A model generated the notes under the pieces. It made no database searches and had not been told where the DNA came from. It saw only the letters and a list, made by a program, of their open reading frames with translations. Below, piece after piece: positions 55,021 through 64,000 of a DNA stretch of 64,000 nt. Source of the stretch: Allodiplogaster sudhausi (lineage: Eukaryota > Nematoda > Chromadorea > Rhabditida > Diplogasteridae); assembly GCA_945643635.1 (NCBI GenBank), contig CALZFC010000033.1, positions 1,816,001 to 1,880,000 of the forward strand. Reading direction: 5' to 3'. Position 1 is the stretch's first letter; each line of letters opens with the position of its first letter. The position numbers and the translations under genes were made by a program.

Positions 55021-56342
55021 CAGTACCGCTCAGCGGCCAGGGGTCTCGGCTATAGCGGCTATAGCGGCCGCGTGCCAAAGAGGCCAAGCGAAATTAAGCC
55101 CAGTAACATTTTTGTTTTCAGAATTCATTGATATTTTTGGCTTCAGGGTAATGTTCTGCATCCATTAAGCTCAAAAACGTTACAAAATAATGCATATTCA
55201 CCATAATGGAAAATCTTGTGAATTTCACGGTGTAGGAGCACTACAATTCGTAGTGTGTGAACGTGTCATCGTTTCAGTGAAATTTATGAATGCAGTTGCT
55301 CGAAGAATACAGCTTTAAATTACAGTTTCATACTTCATTTAGTATCCTTTTGTCTTATGATGTGACTTTTAATGTTGCAAGTGACAAAAGCATGGCAAAA
55401 AAAAATCTTGCAAAAAAAAACAGGAAGAAATAGGCTCAAAAGAGGAACTGAACCAAGTCCCTTTGCTCATGCAGATGCTAGGGATACCAACGCTCTAACC
55501 AGCCATACATGAATTAGATTCCAAACAATTTTGGGAACATTTTTTTTTAGAGCTGTATGAGTCAATGCCACGAAAATTACATGCCTTCCGTAGTGTTCTG
55601 TAAATTGCCAGATTTCAATTTCGAAAACAAAGTGTCGGGTTGTCTCCTCTCATCGCATCGGAATATTTTTTCGAATGAACTTTTCCAGTTTTAAATCCAA
55701 AAGCGGAGAAGCGCAGCAAAATTGCAAGCAAGCGCGCAACTTACTGCGCCTCGTAGGCCATATCCGAGATCTAAAGCCAACTGACGACTCCCTTTGCCTC
55801 CGCTTTTAGCGATCACCATTTTGAGCTCCCGTTTTGACTCTCTTTACTTTTCATAGGCAAAACATTTGCCCCGGTTGAACCTGCGACACACAAAACAGCA
55901 AGCAAACGTGCAGCTTACTGCGCTGCTCTCTCTCTCTCTCTCTCCCTCTCCCTCCCTCTCCCTTACCCTCTCCCACTTTCTCTCTCTCCCTCTCCTTCTT
56001 TTTCTCTCTCTCCCCCTCTCTCTCTCTCTTCCTCACCCTCTTTCTCTCTCTCCCCCCCTCTCTCCCTCCCTCTCCCTCTCTCTCTTTCTCAACAGATGAT
56101 TCGAGTCTGCTCGAAGTGACATTAATTTAAAGCTATCGAACGCAACAATAGGGTCCACAGAACAAAAAGTAACGGTACACTGGGGATTACCTATAGGTAA
56201 ACCATTGGAAATCAGTACAAAGTGACCTGACCGAAACCAAAATATCGTCGCTGCAGTCGCACTGACGCCAAGTAGAGCTCATAGTGGTGATCGCTAAAAG
56301 CGAAGGCAAAAGGAGTTAACGCCTGGCTTTAGATCTCGGATA

Positions 56343-56420
56343 TGGCCTACGAGGCGCAGTAAGTTGCGCGCTTGCTTGCTATTTTAAGCGTCGCATGTTC
56401 GAATCCCTACCGGGTCGAAT
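56343..56420 (+). repeat. tRNA-like module with B-box sequence (copy 2, inner)
   Basis: GGCGCAGTAAGTTGCGCGC is followed about 45 bases later by GTTCGAATCCC, a match to the pol III B-box/T-arm consensus. Related inverted copies occur in the left arm around 55725-55760 and 55875-55925. Confidence 0.5.
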
Positions 56421-56622
56421 GTTTTGCCTAGAAAAAGCAAGGAGAGACAAGATTTGAGCTCAATGTGGAGGATCGTTCAAAGCGAAGCAAAGGACAAATC
56501 AAGACGTAGGGAGAGAGAGAGAGAGAGTGAGAGAGAGAGAGAGAGAAAGTGAATTTGGGAATTGGGTGGCTGACCGACAGTCAAGGCCTCTGCTTAGGAG
56601 AGGATAAGTACTTGGTGATTTT

Positions 56623-56684
56623 CAGTGGTTAAAGAGCTTGTCATTTGTTTGGTGTCACAGGTTCGAACCCCAATCGCAGCAAAC
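56623..56684 (+). repeat. tRNA-like module (copy 2, middle)
   Basis: AGTGGTTAAAGAGC (A-box-like) followed by GGTTCGAACCCC (B-box-like), the spacing expected of a tRNA-derived SINE head. The anticodon stem is not obvious, so it is not called as a tRNA gene. Confidence 0.55.
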
Positions 56685-56899
56685 GTTTTGCTGCGCTTCT
56701 GCGCTTTTGGATTTAAAACTGGAAAAGTTCATTCGAAAAAATATTCCGATGCGATGAGAGGAGACAACCCGACACTTTGTTTTCGAAATTGAAATCTGGC
56801 AATTTACAGAACACTACGGAAGGCATGGAATTTTCGTGGCATTGACTCTTACAGCTCTAAAAAAATGTTCCCAAAATTGCTTGGAATCGACTTCATGTA

Positions 56900-56970
56900 T
56901 GGCTGGTTAGAGCATTGGTATCCCTAGCATCTGCATGAGCAAAGGGACTTGGTTCGGTTCCTCTTTTGAG
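56900..56970 (+). repeat. tRNA-like module (copy 2, outer)
   Basis: TGGCTGGTTAGAGCATTGG (A-box/D-arm-like), then an anticodon-like stem CCCT...AGGG, then TTGGTTCGGTTCC (T-arm/B-box-like). Its inverted partner lies at about 55442-55510 in the left arm. A related module is at 23043-23110 in copy 1. Confidence 0.55.
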
Positions 56971-57237
56971 CCAATTTCTTCCTGTTTTTTTTTGCAAGAT
57001 TTTTTTTGCCATGCTTTTGTCACTTGCAAAATTAAAAGTCACATGATAAGACAAAAGGATACTAAATGAAGTGTGAAACTGTAATTTAAAGCTGTATTCT
57101 TCGAGCAACTGCATTCATAAATTTCACTGAATTTCACACTTTCACACACTACGAATTGTAGTGCTCCTGCACCATGAAATTCACAAGATTTTCCATTATG
57201 GTGAATATGCATTATTTTTTAAAGTTTTTGAGCTTAA

Positions 57238-57680
57238 AGGAGGTCCGAGGCAAATAAATAGTGTCTTGTTTTTTTCGCCTTATTTATTCGGGTTGTGCTA
57301 GAAAATTCGATTGAAAGTTTCCCGAAGTCACAAAAACCTTCATGCATGCCCTGGGGAAATTAATACTGCTTTCTACTTTGAATTCCCAAATATTTTATTT
57401 TCCCGCCATTTTCAAAAACTTTTAACAGAACAACACGGTGGCCGCTGGGGCCAACCGAGTCATGTCCATGAATTGCATACATATGGTGCACGCAACCAAT
57501 ATTGGCCGGGTTTTTCTTAACACGTAGGCTCACCTGGCAGTGGTGCAAACCACAAGTTTCTGGGGAGAGAGGCAAGGGGCAGTAGCACCATTTCTGTTGA
57601 TTCTTTACTCCGTTCTTTTTATCATTCCGTCCAAATCCGTCAGGGACTTCGTGGTAGGAGTTTTTCCCTTAAGGCCTCCT
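57238..57680. mobile_element. TTAA-flanked miniature inverted-repeat element inserted in copy 2
   Basis: Flanked by TTAA on both sides (57234-57237 and 57681-57684) with short terminal inverted repeats AGGAGGTCC / GGCCTCCT. Removing it together with one TTAA restores the mirror sequence of the left arm (…GAGCTTAATGGATGCAG…), so the boundaries are exact. TTAA duplication is the hallmark of piggyBac-type mobilisation. No ORF of note. Confidence 0.85.
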
Positions 57681-57740
57681 TTAATGGATGCAGAACATTA
57701 CCCTGAAGCCAACAATAGAGACCCCTGGTCGCTGGTACTG

Positions 57741-58091
57741 TAGTTGGAGTTCTGAATTGAAACGAAGACTTGGCAGCCCGCTCCGATCCTGTGTCATCGC
57801 GAGCAATTCCGATGCGGTTCGAGGTAAACCGACTGGTCGGAGTGGGTTCTCCACCCATTCAAATCCCCGGAGGAGGGGAGCTGCCAGTCTGGATTCTCTC
57901 CGCTGCCCACGCACTCCTCGCTGGTTTATATAATACTTGACGCTTTATATACAACAAATACACTTTGCTTTATATACATAGTACATAATATATGCACTTA
58001 AAGGAGGCGACACCGAGAAAATTTGTATTCTTATTCGCGCATTTTATGATCGTCCTTCTTTAAAAAATGAAAGATTGAGTTTCCGTTGCAG
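57741..58091. other. Interval before receptor 2 first recognised exon
   Basis: Holds no certain gene. A TTAAAGGAGGCG sequence at 57998 resembles the end of the TTAA-flanked element and may be a second or truncated terminus. The first coding exon of receptor 2, which must end in phase 1, was not identified here. Confidence 0.4.
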
Positions 58092-59625
58092 GATTGGCGC
58101 TCGGTGCTAACATCGCATTCATCGTCATCTTCGCACAAAGTCCCGGTCGCCTTCTCACTGTGAGCTCATCAACTATATGTATATGTATATGTATAAGTAC
58201 ATATGTACATACATATGTATGCATTATGACCGCTTCTTTCGCTGGTGAGAATTATTTGAAAAGATGAAGAGCGACTATTCTAGCATGCATTCTATCGTAT
58301 TCTCATCCACCTCGTGGCCTCCACAACCATGACATCTCTCGCCCATCTCTGCTCTGCCACGCTCGCCTATGCGCCTCAGGCAAATTCTCACTCTTTGTCT
58401 CACTCTCTCTTTCTCTGTCTCTTTCGCTCACTCTCTCTTTCTCTGTCTCCGTCTCTTTTCCTCTCTTTCTCTGTCTCTTTCTCTTTCTCTCACTCTATCT
58501 TTCTCTGTCTCTTTCTCTCACTCTCTCTTTCCCTGTCTCTGTCTCTCACTGTCTGTCTCTCACTCTCTTTTTCTCTGTCTCTTTCTCTTACTCTCTCTCT
58601 CACCCTCTCTTTCTCTGTCTCTGCAGAAGATGGTGTACGAGGGACGTCTGGAGACGTCAGTGCTGTTCTTCGAGATGGCTGCAGCCTACGGAACTCTCTT
58701 CTTCTCGGTGGTCATCGCAGTCAATCGTTGTTTTGTCTTTGCCTTCCGCCAAGCACACGACTACATCTTTTCGAGGTCACTCTGAAATTCAAGTGGCATT
58801 ATTTCGAGAAAATAACGAGCCATATGCGTTAGGGTGTAATTTATGTCCACAGCTGATAAAAATAATAAAAGTAGGCTTTTTGAGAAATCGTGTGTACACG
58901 TGGATAGCTGCGACGTGGATGAACTCGCTTCTCTTGCCCGCTCTCATCGTCTATCTCGGCTGCTTCCGAGCCTACAACGCAAACTCGAAGGAGTACGAAG
59001 ATACTTGCAGCAGGAGCAACGAGCCTGTCAGCAGGATTATCATCAATGTCAGTGCGAACTCTGCTCTTCTCTGAAAATGAATGCACTCGTTCAGGTGACG
59101 ACGTACGGAAGCTACGGCGTCTGCGCGGCAGTTCTTGTGCTGTACGCTTTCGTCTACCGAAGGATTCAGATGACTCGTCGTCTGTCTGCCGGGAGTCTTC
59201 GCAGAACAACCGCCGCCACCCTCGACGCGCCAGAGAGGACGCTTCTGAGGCAGAGCACTGCCGTTTTCATCCTTTACACGGTAGCATTCTAATTCTATTT
59301 TCAGCCTTATTTATGCAAGAGATATCTGATTAATATTTTAAACCTTCAATATCCTCAGGCTTCAGTGGCTCTTGTGGCGGCTCTTCCCTACGTGCATCTA
59401 AAAGAGTCGACCTACTTCCTTTTGATCTACACCTCTAATCTTCTTAATGCCTCTGTCTCTCTCTGCCACCCTCTTTTCTTCTTCTTCTCTCTCCGTGACT
59501 CTCGCCAGCTTCTCCGCCAGATGCTCCGTACCGTCGCCATGACAGCTGTGGCCTTCCCCAATCTCAGGAGATCCAGTTCTTCGGGCACTGTCCCAGCCCA
59601 GCAGCCTTGCGCTGCCAACAGCTGA
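58092..59625 (+). CDS. Srx-like serpentine receptor 2
   Basis: Paralogue of receptor 1 with the same exon phases. Exons: 58092-58159, 58284-58379, 58627-58775, 58885-59047, 59095-59280 and 59359-59625 (stop TGA). TM1 is LALGANIAFIVIF and TM2 is in HAFYRILIHLVASTTM. The TM3 end is VVIAVNRCFVFAFRQAHDYIFSR. The extracellular loop contains YEDTC. TM7 is YFLLIYTSNLLNASVSLCHPLFFFFSL. The C-tail is basic and serine-rich. The intron 58380-58626 has a GC donor (CAG|gcaaat) at the position where receptor 1 has GT, and is packed with CT runs. The exon upstream of 58092 (N-terminus) is missing from my model and may lie beyond the transposon. Confidence 0.85.
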
Positions 59626-59881
59626 TTAGGATAATATTGCAACGCCTCGGTCAACATTTGCTTTACTGCTGCAAAACACCGATTGTTTCATTTCTTACAA
59701 GAAAATGTCTTGATAATATCGATATTTTCAGCAACCGTCCTATGCCTTTCTAGGACAGCAGATTGCCATTAATTGTTTTGATTATTGTGCCAGTTTATCC
59801 ACAATTCTGCATTGATAAAGTGCAGCAATAAAGTCTATCTGTGTTCAGGCCAATACAAATATATGTAGATATCAAACAAAT

Positions 59882-61688
59882 TCATTGTCTGTCACCAAGA
59901 GTTTGGGTCAGGGGCAGAGGGAGGCTTCCTACGCCGGTCAGGGAGAGACGGGCTCCTCCGACGAATTTCCTCGTCTTGAGGGATACGGTATTCTTCACAA
60001 TCCGAAGGAACTCGATGATATATCGCTTAATCTTGCGTGTGGTGAGCAGAAAGATCAGGGGATGGACAAGCGATATCAGTGCGCTTAAAAAATTAGAGCA
60101 GAAAATGAGGATGAAGAAGAGCTCAGGAGTGTTATAGAAAATCGGAAGAGACATTTCCATGATATTCAGAATCTGAAGCGGGGCCAAATTGGTTAGCAAT
60201 TTAAAAAGTATTTTTTGGAAAGTAACCGAGTAGATTGCGAAGACGATGATGCTTTGACGGAGGATTGAACGTTCAGGTGAAGGAGCTAAAGAAATACACA
60301 GAATTACGAATTCTCTTGCTTCGCCAGAACTTAACCTCTCTTCGGTCTTCCCAGCCCTGAAAGGCGCAAAGACATGGGATTTGAGCTTCTCCTTCTTTGC
60401 TCTCCGGCCAGCGATGAGATGCTGCTTCGTTGTTGGCGGATTCGAATAAAGGTTGCGATGTAGAGAGCGAGGACGAGGAGGGACACGGCGCAGAAGATGT
60501 ATTGGCATGCCTGCACAGGCAAAGGCAACTTTGGCAACTTGGCATTTGGAATTTGAAGAATAACCAGCATGATTCGCATAGATATCCTCTTTCGGCGTTC
60601 TGAGAGTGGTGTGCAATCATCGTAGAATGAGTTGTTGTTACTCTCGAATCGAGTGTGGCAGTCGGCAACGACAGTCAAAACCAGCGGAACCGCCAAGTTC
60701 ACCACCCAGCATGCACCAATCCAACGCCACACTCCGCTTCTTCAAGATTCTGTGCTTTACTAAGTTGGCCGGTTCTTGAAGAAAAGAGGAGACCTCGAGA
60801 AAATAATATCAGCCTTGCCAACGAAGACGCAGAAGCGATTCAAGGCTATGACTGCAGAGAAGAGAAGTGTACCGTAAGACACGAAAACATCGAGAAAGAG
60901 ACGGGCGTAGCCATTCAGCATTGGCAGTGTATCTTTCTGTCGAGAGTATTCATTCTTTGTAACATCAACGAGAACAGAAGTTAACATATCTGATTGCTGT
61001 ATATTGTTATCTGTAATTAAGATTAAGTCTTGACCGAATACCTTCGCGGCATAGCTGGATGTGACGAATGCAGCCTGCTGCAGAGCAGTGCAGGAAGTAC
61101 AGATTATTAGCTGCACGAGCACGAAGTAGAAGGAATGCTGCAAATGAATTTCTCTCTCATATTTATTATCCAATCCAAAATATCTATCGTCCTCTTTATC
61201 CCTGCTTTTTTTGGTAGTTCTGCCTATATAAATATAGGTATACATATGTATGTATGTACATATAATAATGCTATTAGGTTGGATGCATCTATCACCATTG
61301 TGGGCACATTAATGTTTTTACATTTCATAGGATTATTGAGATCGAGTGGATAAAATTTAAAAAAGAAAACATTGAAAATAAAGAATGAACATACAACAAA
61401 AAGCTTTTTACGAAGGCACACAAATGCCAGAATCGCCAAAACGTTCGAACAAATAGCAATCGATACAACCTGAAGAGTGATTAATATCCTGTCTTCATGT
61501 AGCAGAATGGTCATAAAAAAAATTCTACTAACAATTCCGAGGCTGTAGACTAGTAGAATATAGACTTGTGGAAATACCTCCGGAAATCGATAGTTTCTCA
61601 AACTCGGATTCAAGTCGCGAAACTTTGTCTCCGGCGCTGGATTATATTTTAGTTCAGCAATCAAAAAAATTACAAAACAAGTCAACAC
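59882..61688 (-). CDS. Srx-like serpentine receptor 3
   Basis: Best-preserved receptor of the cluster, on the minus strand and tail-to-tail with receptor 2. Exons: 61533-61688 (start tentative), 61395-61469, 61042-61137, 60794-60936, 60565-60739, 60336-60510, 60227-60284 and 59882-60172 (stop TGA). TM1 is IAICSNVLAILAFVCL. The TM3 end is AVIALNRFCVFVGKADIIFSR. The extracellular loop contains YDDCTPL. TM5 is CAVSLLVLALYIATFI, followed by a basic third loop. TM7 is LFFILIFCSNFLSALISLVHPLIFLL. Acceptors include CTTGAAG (before SGVWRWIG). Initiation at ATG 61688 gives a hydrophobic MLTCFVIFLIAEL, which may be a signal segment or an unspliced intron end. Confidence 0.87.
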
Positions 61689-61779
61689 TTGATAATGGGA
61701 TTACGAGAGATGACAGAAGATTAACTGACGTTCGAAAGACTGAAACATTTGAGAACGAAGAGATGCACAAGGAGGTTAG

Positions 61780-62348
61780 AATTTGAGAAATGAACGGATG
61801 AGTATCCTCGCTTATTGTCTCTTTTCCTTCTCCTTCTGATGGTGAGTTTCTTCGTAGTTCTTTACCTCTCTCTCTCTCTCTCTCTCTCTCTGTCAACTAA
61901 TAAGTACTTTCTAAGTTCTAATTTACAAATGCGCATCTAAGTAATACCTATGTACTTGAATACACATGATGTGTGTATGTGTTAACATGTGCTCGTGTCC
62001 TTATCAAAATTGCCACGCATACGCATTATAAATTGGTGCTACTAATTTGTAACTCATACATGTATAAAAATTTTGCCTTTTGCAATGTGTTACTCCCAGA
62101 AACCAATCTCAATTATTGTTAATTCATTCAAAACTTTTTATTCAATCGTTCGACCATTGGATTTTAAACGCCATCTTTAACCATATCGTCCCATTTAGAA
62201 ATGATCATTATTCAAGCTTTTATGTATGTACATAAGAAACAAATAACATGTTTGCTGAACATGAATATTATGCACGGCAATGCAACCTCTAATATTCTCG
62301 CCCAAATTGCAAGTTGCATTCAACTTGAAGCTTATACAAGAGATGTCT
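61780..62348. other. Interval between receptors 3 and 4
   Basis: AT-rich, with a CT run at 61866-61892. No coding signal. It should hold the upstream region of receptor 3 and the 3' region of receptor 4. Confidence 0.55.
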
Positions 62349-63880
62349 CTACTCTCTGAAATGTGCTTGTGTGGTGGAGACGGAGAGTGAGGGGGCAGCA
62401 CGAGCAGCAGTTTCTCTCTTCTTCACCCTCATACATGTTATCATACTGCCTCTGTCAAAGAGTTCAGAAATGTAATTTCGGGTGTCCTTGGTGAAAACTA
62501 GAAAAAGGAATCGATGCACGACAGAAATCAGCGAGTTCAGCAAGTTCGAAGAGAAGACAAGCACGAAGAAGAACACTTCACTGGAGTTCAACAAGCGCCA
62601 TGTTCAAGGCGTTCAAAATCTCAAAACCTTTACCATTAGATTCCTCTAGAATAAAAGCTATCATACTCGTAAGAAAATTCGAAAGCTGGAACAATAGAAG
62701 AAAAATGAAATGAGCTAACTGTATAAATGATAAACACAGCCATACTCTGGCGGAGAATCGAGAACTCTGGAGAGTTGTCTGCAAGCAGTCTATCCTAATT
62801 ATGTTTTGCATATAGCTACCAAATGATAAAAACTAGCTTTTTGCCTGGTGAGAGTGTGGAGGAGAGAACGATTGAGAGTGTGGAGGAGAGAATTATGTTT
62901 TGCATATAGCTACCAAATGATAAAAACTAGCTTTTTGCCTGGTGAGAGTGTGGAGGAGAGAACGATTTGAATATCCTCTTCTGCACAGTCGATGCGAGTC
63001 TTCGTTGAGATTGGATATGGAAGAAGGTTGCGATGTAAAGGGCGAGCACGGCGACGGATATCACACAGAATAAGAGTTGCGAAAACAACAACCAAAGGCG
63101 GCAGTCCACTCGAGACCTAGCATCCAACCGTCCAGAACAATAGCTGACAAATCTCGAGAATTCACTATTCTCTTCAAGACAATTTCATACTCCCATAATG
63201 GTTTCTGCAAGTAATGAAGGGGCACCACAACCACATGTTAAGATTAGAATCGCGCCTTGTAAAGAAGCGGTCCGACTTTCCGACAAATACGCTGTATCGA
63301 TTGAATGCAATGAGGGCAGAGAAGAGGAGAGTACTGTAGCACACGAAGGAATTCACGAAGAGACGCAGTTCACCCGTCACGAACATCATCGTTGCTTCCT
63401 AGAAGTTTATTTTCTCTACTGGAATTATAGTATGCTATAGGATTCGAAAAGAATTGTTTGGAGTGTGCCAACCACCGCAATATAGGAAGAGGAGATAAAA
63501 GAAGCTTGCAAAAGAGCCGTTAGAAAAGTGCAGACGAGGAGGTGCATGAAGAGAATGTTGAAGGCACACTAGTAATTCAGGCCTTCTGCCGCGGATTAAA
63601 ATATTAAAAATTTACAGGTTTGTAGAGCATACCAAAGTGTGCATCCTTGTCCTGATAAAAATAACAAAAGTAAAGCAATTCGCAACCAACGAAGCGAAGA
63701 CGATCTGAAATGTATAGATCACGTGAACATAAACAGAACACGAAATAATTGAAAACATAGCTAACTGAGGTATGGATGCTGATCATAATTAAATAAGGGT
63801 TGTGGTATTGCCTAGGAAACTGGATTAATGGCTCTGTCGGATCTCTATTCTTAGGGCCGGGAGGAGCTGCAAAATTGACA
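62349..63880 (-). pseudogene. Srx-like serpentine receptor 4, probably decayed
   Basis: Minus-strand paralogue of receptor 3. Recognisable pieces: PPGPKNRDPTEPLIQF (about 63770-63867), IVFASLVANCFTFVIF (TM1, about 63635-63705), ILFMHLLVCTFLTALLQAS (about 63485-63565), STLLFSALIAFNRYSVFVGKSDRFFTR (TM3, about 63250-63395), VISVAVLALYIATFFHIQSQ (TM5, about 62995-63070), SILRQSMAVFIIYT (about 62725-62780) and EVFFFVLVFSSNLLNSLIS (TM7, about 62500-62590). Signs of decay: the TM4/loop-2 exon is shortened and interrupted by a stop, a 94-base tandem duplication lies in the region after TM5, and the TM6-TM7 exon changes frame by one base near 62585. The C-terminal part after TM7 is still open to a stop at 62349. 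It could also be a real gene with sequencing errors. Confidence 0.6.
62797..62972. repeat. Recent 94-bp tandem duplication inside receptor 4
   Basis: Two essentially identical adjacent copies at a 94-base period, each beginning AATTATGTTTTGCATATAGC. It falls at the end of the TM5/third-loop exon, so part of that exon is duplicated. Confidence 0.95.
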
Positions 63881-64000
63881 TGACTGGTTGAGTAAAATAA
63901 ATAGAAAAAAGGTCTTTTTTAGTTATATGGATAAAAAATAGCTAACGATGGCAGGGTTGAAACATTTAAATCGATCACAACAGTCGATAGTCGATGTGGC

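Larger units (their letters stand above)
55021..57740. mobile_element. Palindromic (fold-back) DNA transposon, copy 2
   Basis: Its left end matches the left end of the element at 20167 for about 80 bases (CAGTACCGCTCAGCGGCC...). The right end is a diverged inverted copy ending GGTACTG, and both ends abut TA. Left arm about 55021-55930 pairs with right arm about 56290-57740, around a centre near 56.0-56.25 kb that includes a CT-rich run (55926-56092) and GA runs (56512-56546). No transposase-like frame is present. The arms carry tRNA-like modules. The right arm is interrupted by a 443-bp insert at 57238-57680. The internal sequence differs greatly from copy 1, so the family shares termini but not cargo. 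Confidence 0.85.

Noticed and set aside
56900..56970. Functional tRNA gene
   Set aside because: A- and B-box-like words are present, but acceptor-stem pairing and a clean anticodon loop are not evident; treated as tRNA-derived.

Overview
The window is animal nuclear DNA, most likely from a nematode. Its genes are split into many short exons, there are no operon-style prokaryotic genes, and it carries a cluster of divergent seven-helix chemoreceptor genes with the NR-[YFC]-C-[VF]-F and NRFTAI-FP signatures typical of nematode serpentine receptor families. Other genes are near-universal animal genes. CT/GA microsatellites are very dense on both strands and create dozens of spurious serine/leucine- or arginine/glutamate-rich reading frames. 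The species cannot be named from the sequence. Gene models below were built by hand from reading frame, phase-consistent splice sites and protein-family recall.

Layout. 1-5.05 kb: microsatellite-rich, no gene I can defend. 5.05-9.5 kb, minus strand: three gene models, namely an unrecognised secreted or membrane protein (5050-6045), a C2H2 zinc-finger protein (6488-about 7900) and an unrecognised protein with a C-terminal membrane anchor (8546-9444). 10.37-11.98 kb, minus: a complete ribose-phosphate pyrophosphokinase. 13.9-14.2 kb: one exon of a charged protein. 14.2-15.8 kb: repeats, including a perfect hairpin. 15.86-17.96 kb, plus: a serpentine receptor. 18.70-24.10 kb, plus: a PI-PLC X-domain (PLCXD) protein with a 3.36 kb palindromic transposon in one intron. 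24.70-27.72 kb, minus: a GH20 hexosaminidase D, tail-to-tail with PLCXD. 28.80-34.4 kb, minus: a large unrecognised multi-pass membrane protein. 35.38-39.78 kb, minus: the DEAD-box helicase DDX42. 40.32-42.64 kb, plus: two tandem short-chain dehydrogenases. 44.35-51.50 kb, plus: the autophagy kinase UNC-51/ULK. 53.1-63.9 kb: four related Srx-like receptors, two on the plus strand and two on the minus strand. A second palindromic element lies between the first two, and the last receptor looks decayed.

The most interesting signals are genomic. Two copies of a palindromic DNA transposon family share a near-identical CAGTACCGC terminus and TA target sites, and carry tRNA-like (A-box/B-box) modules. 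One copy is interrupted by a TTAA-flanked miniature element at a site that can be reconstructed exactly. Splicing is unusual: about eight phase-supported GC-AG introns, many AAG or GAG 3' splice sites, and introns as short as 31-35 nt. There is no obvious multi-gene pathway; the genes are mostly independent housekeeping functions plus a receptor cluster.
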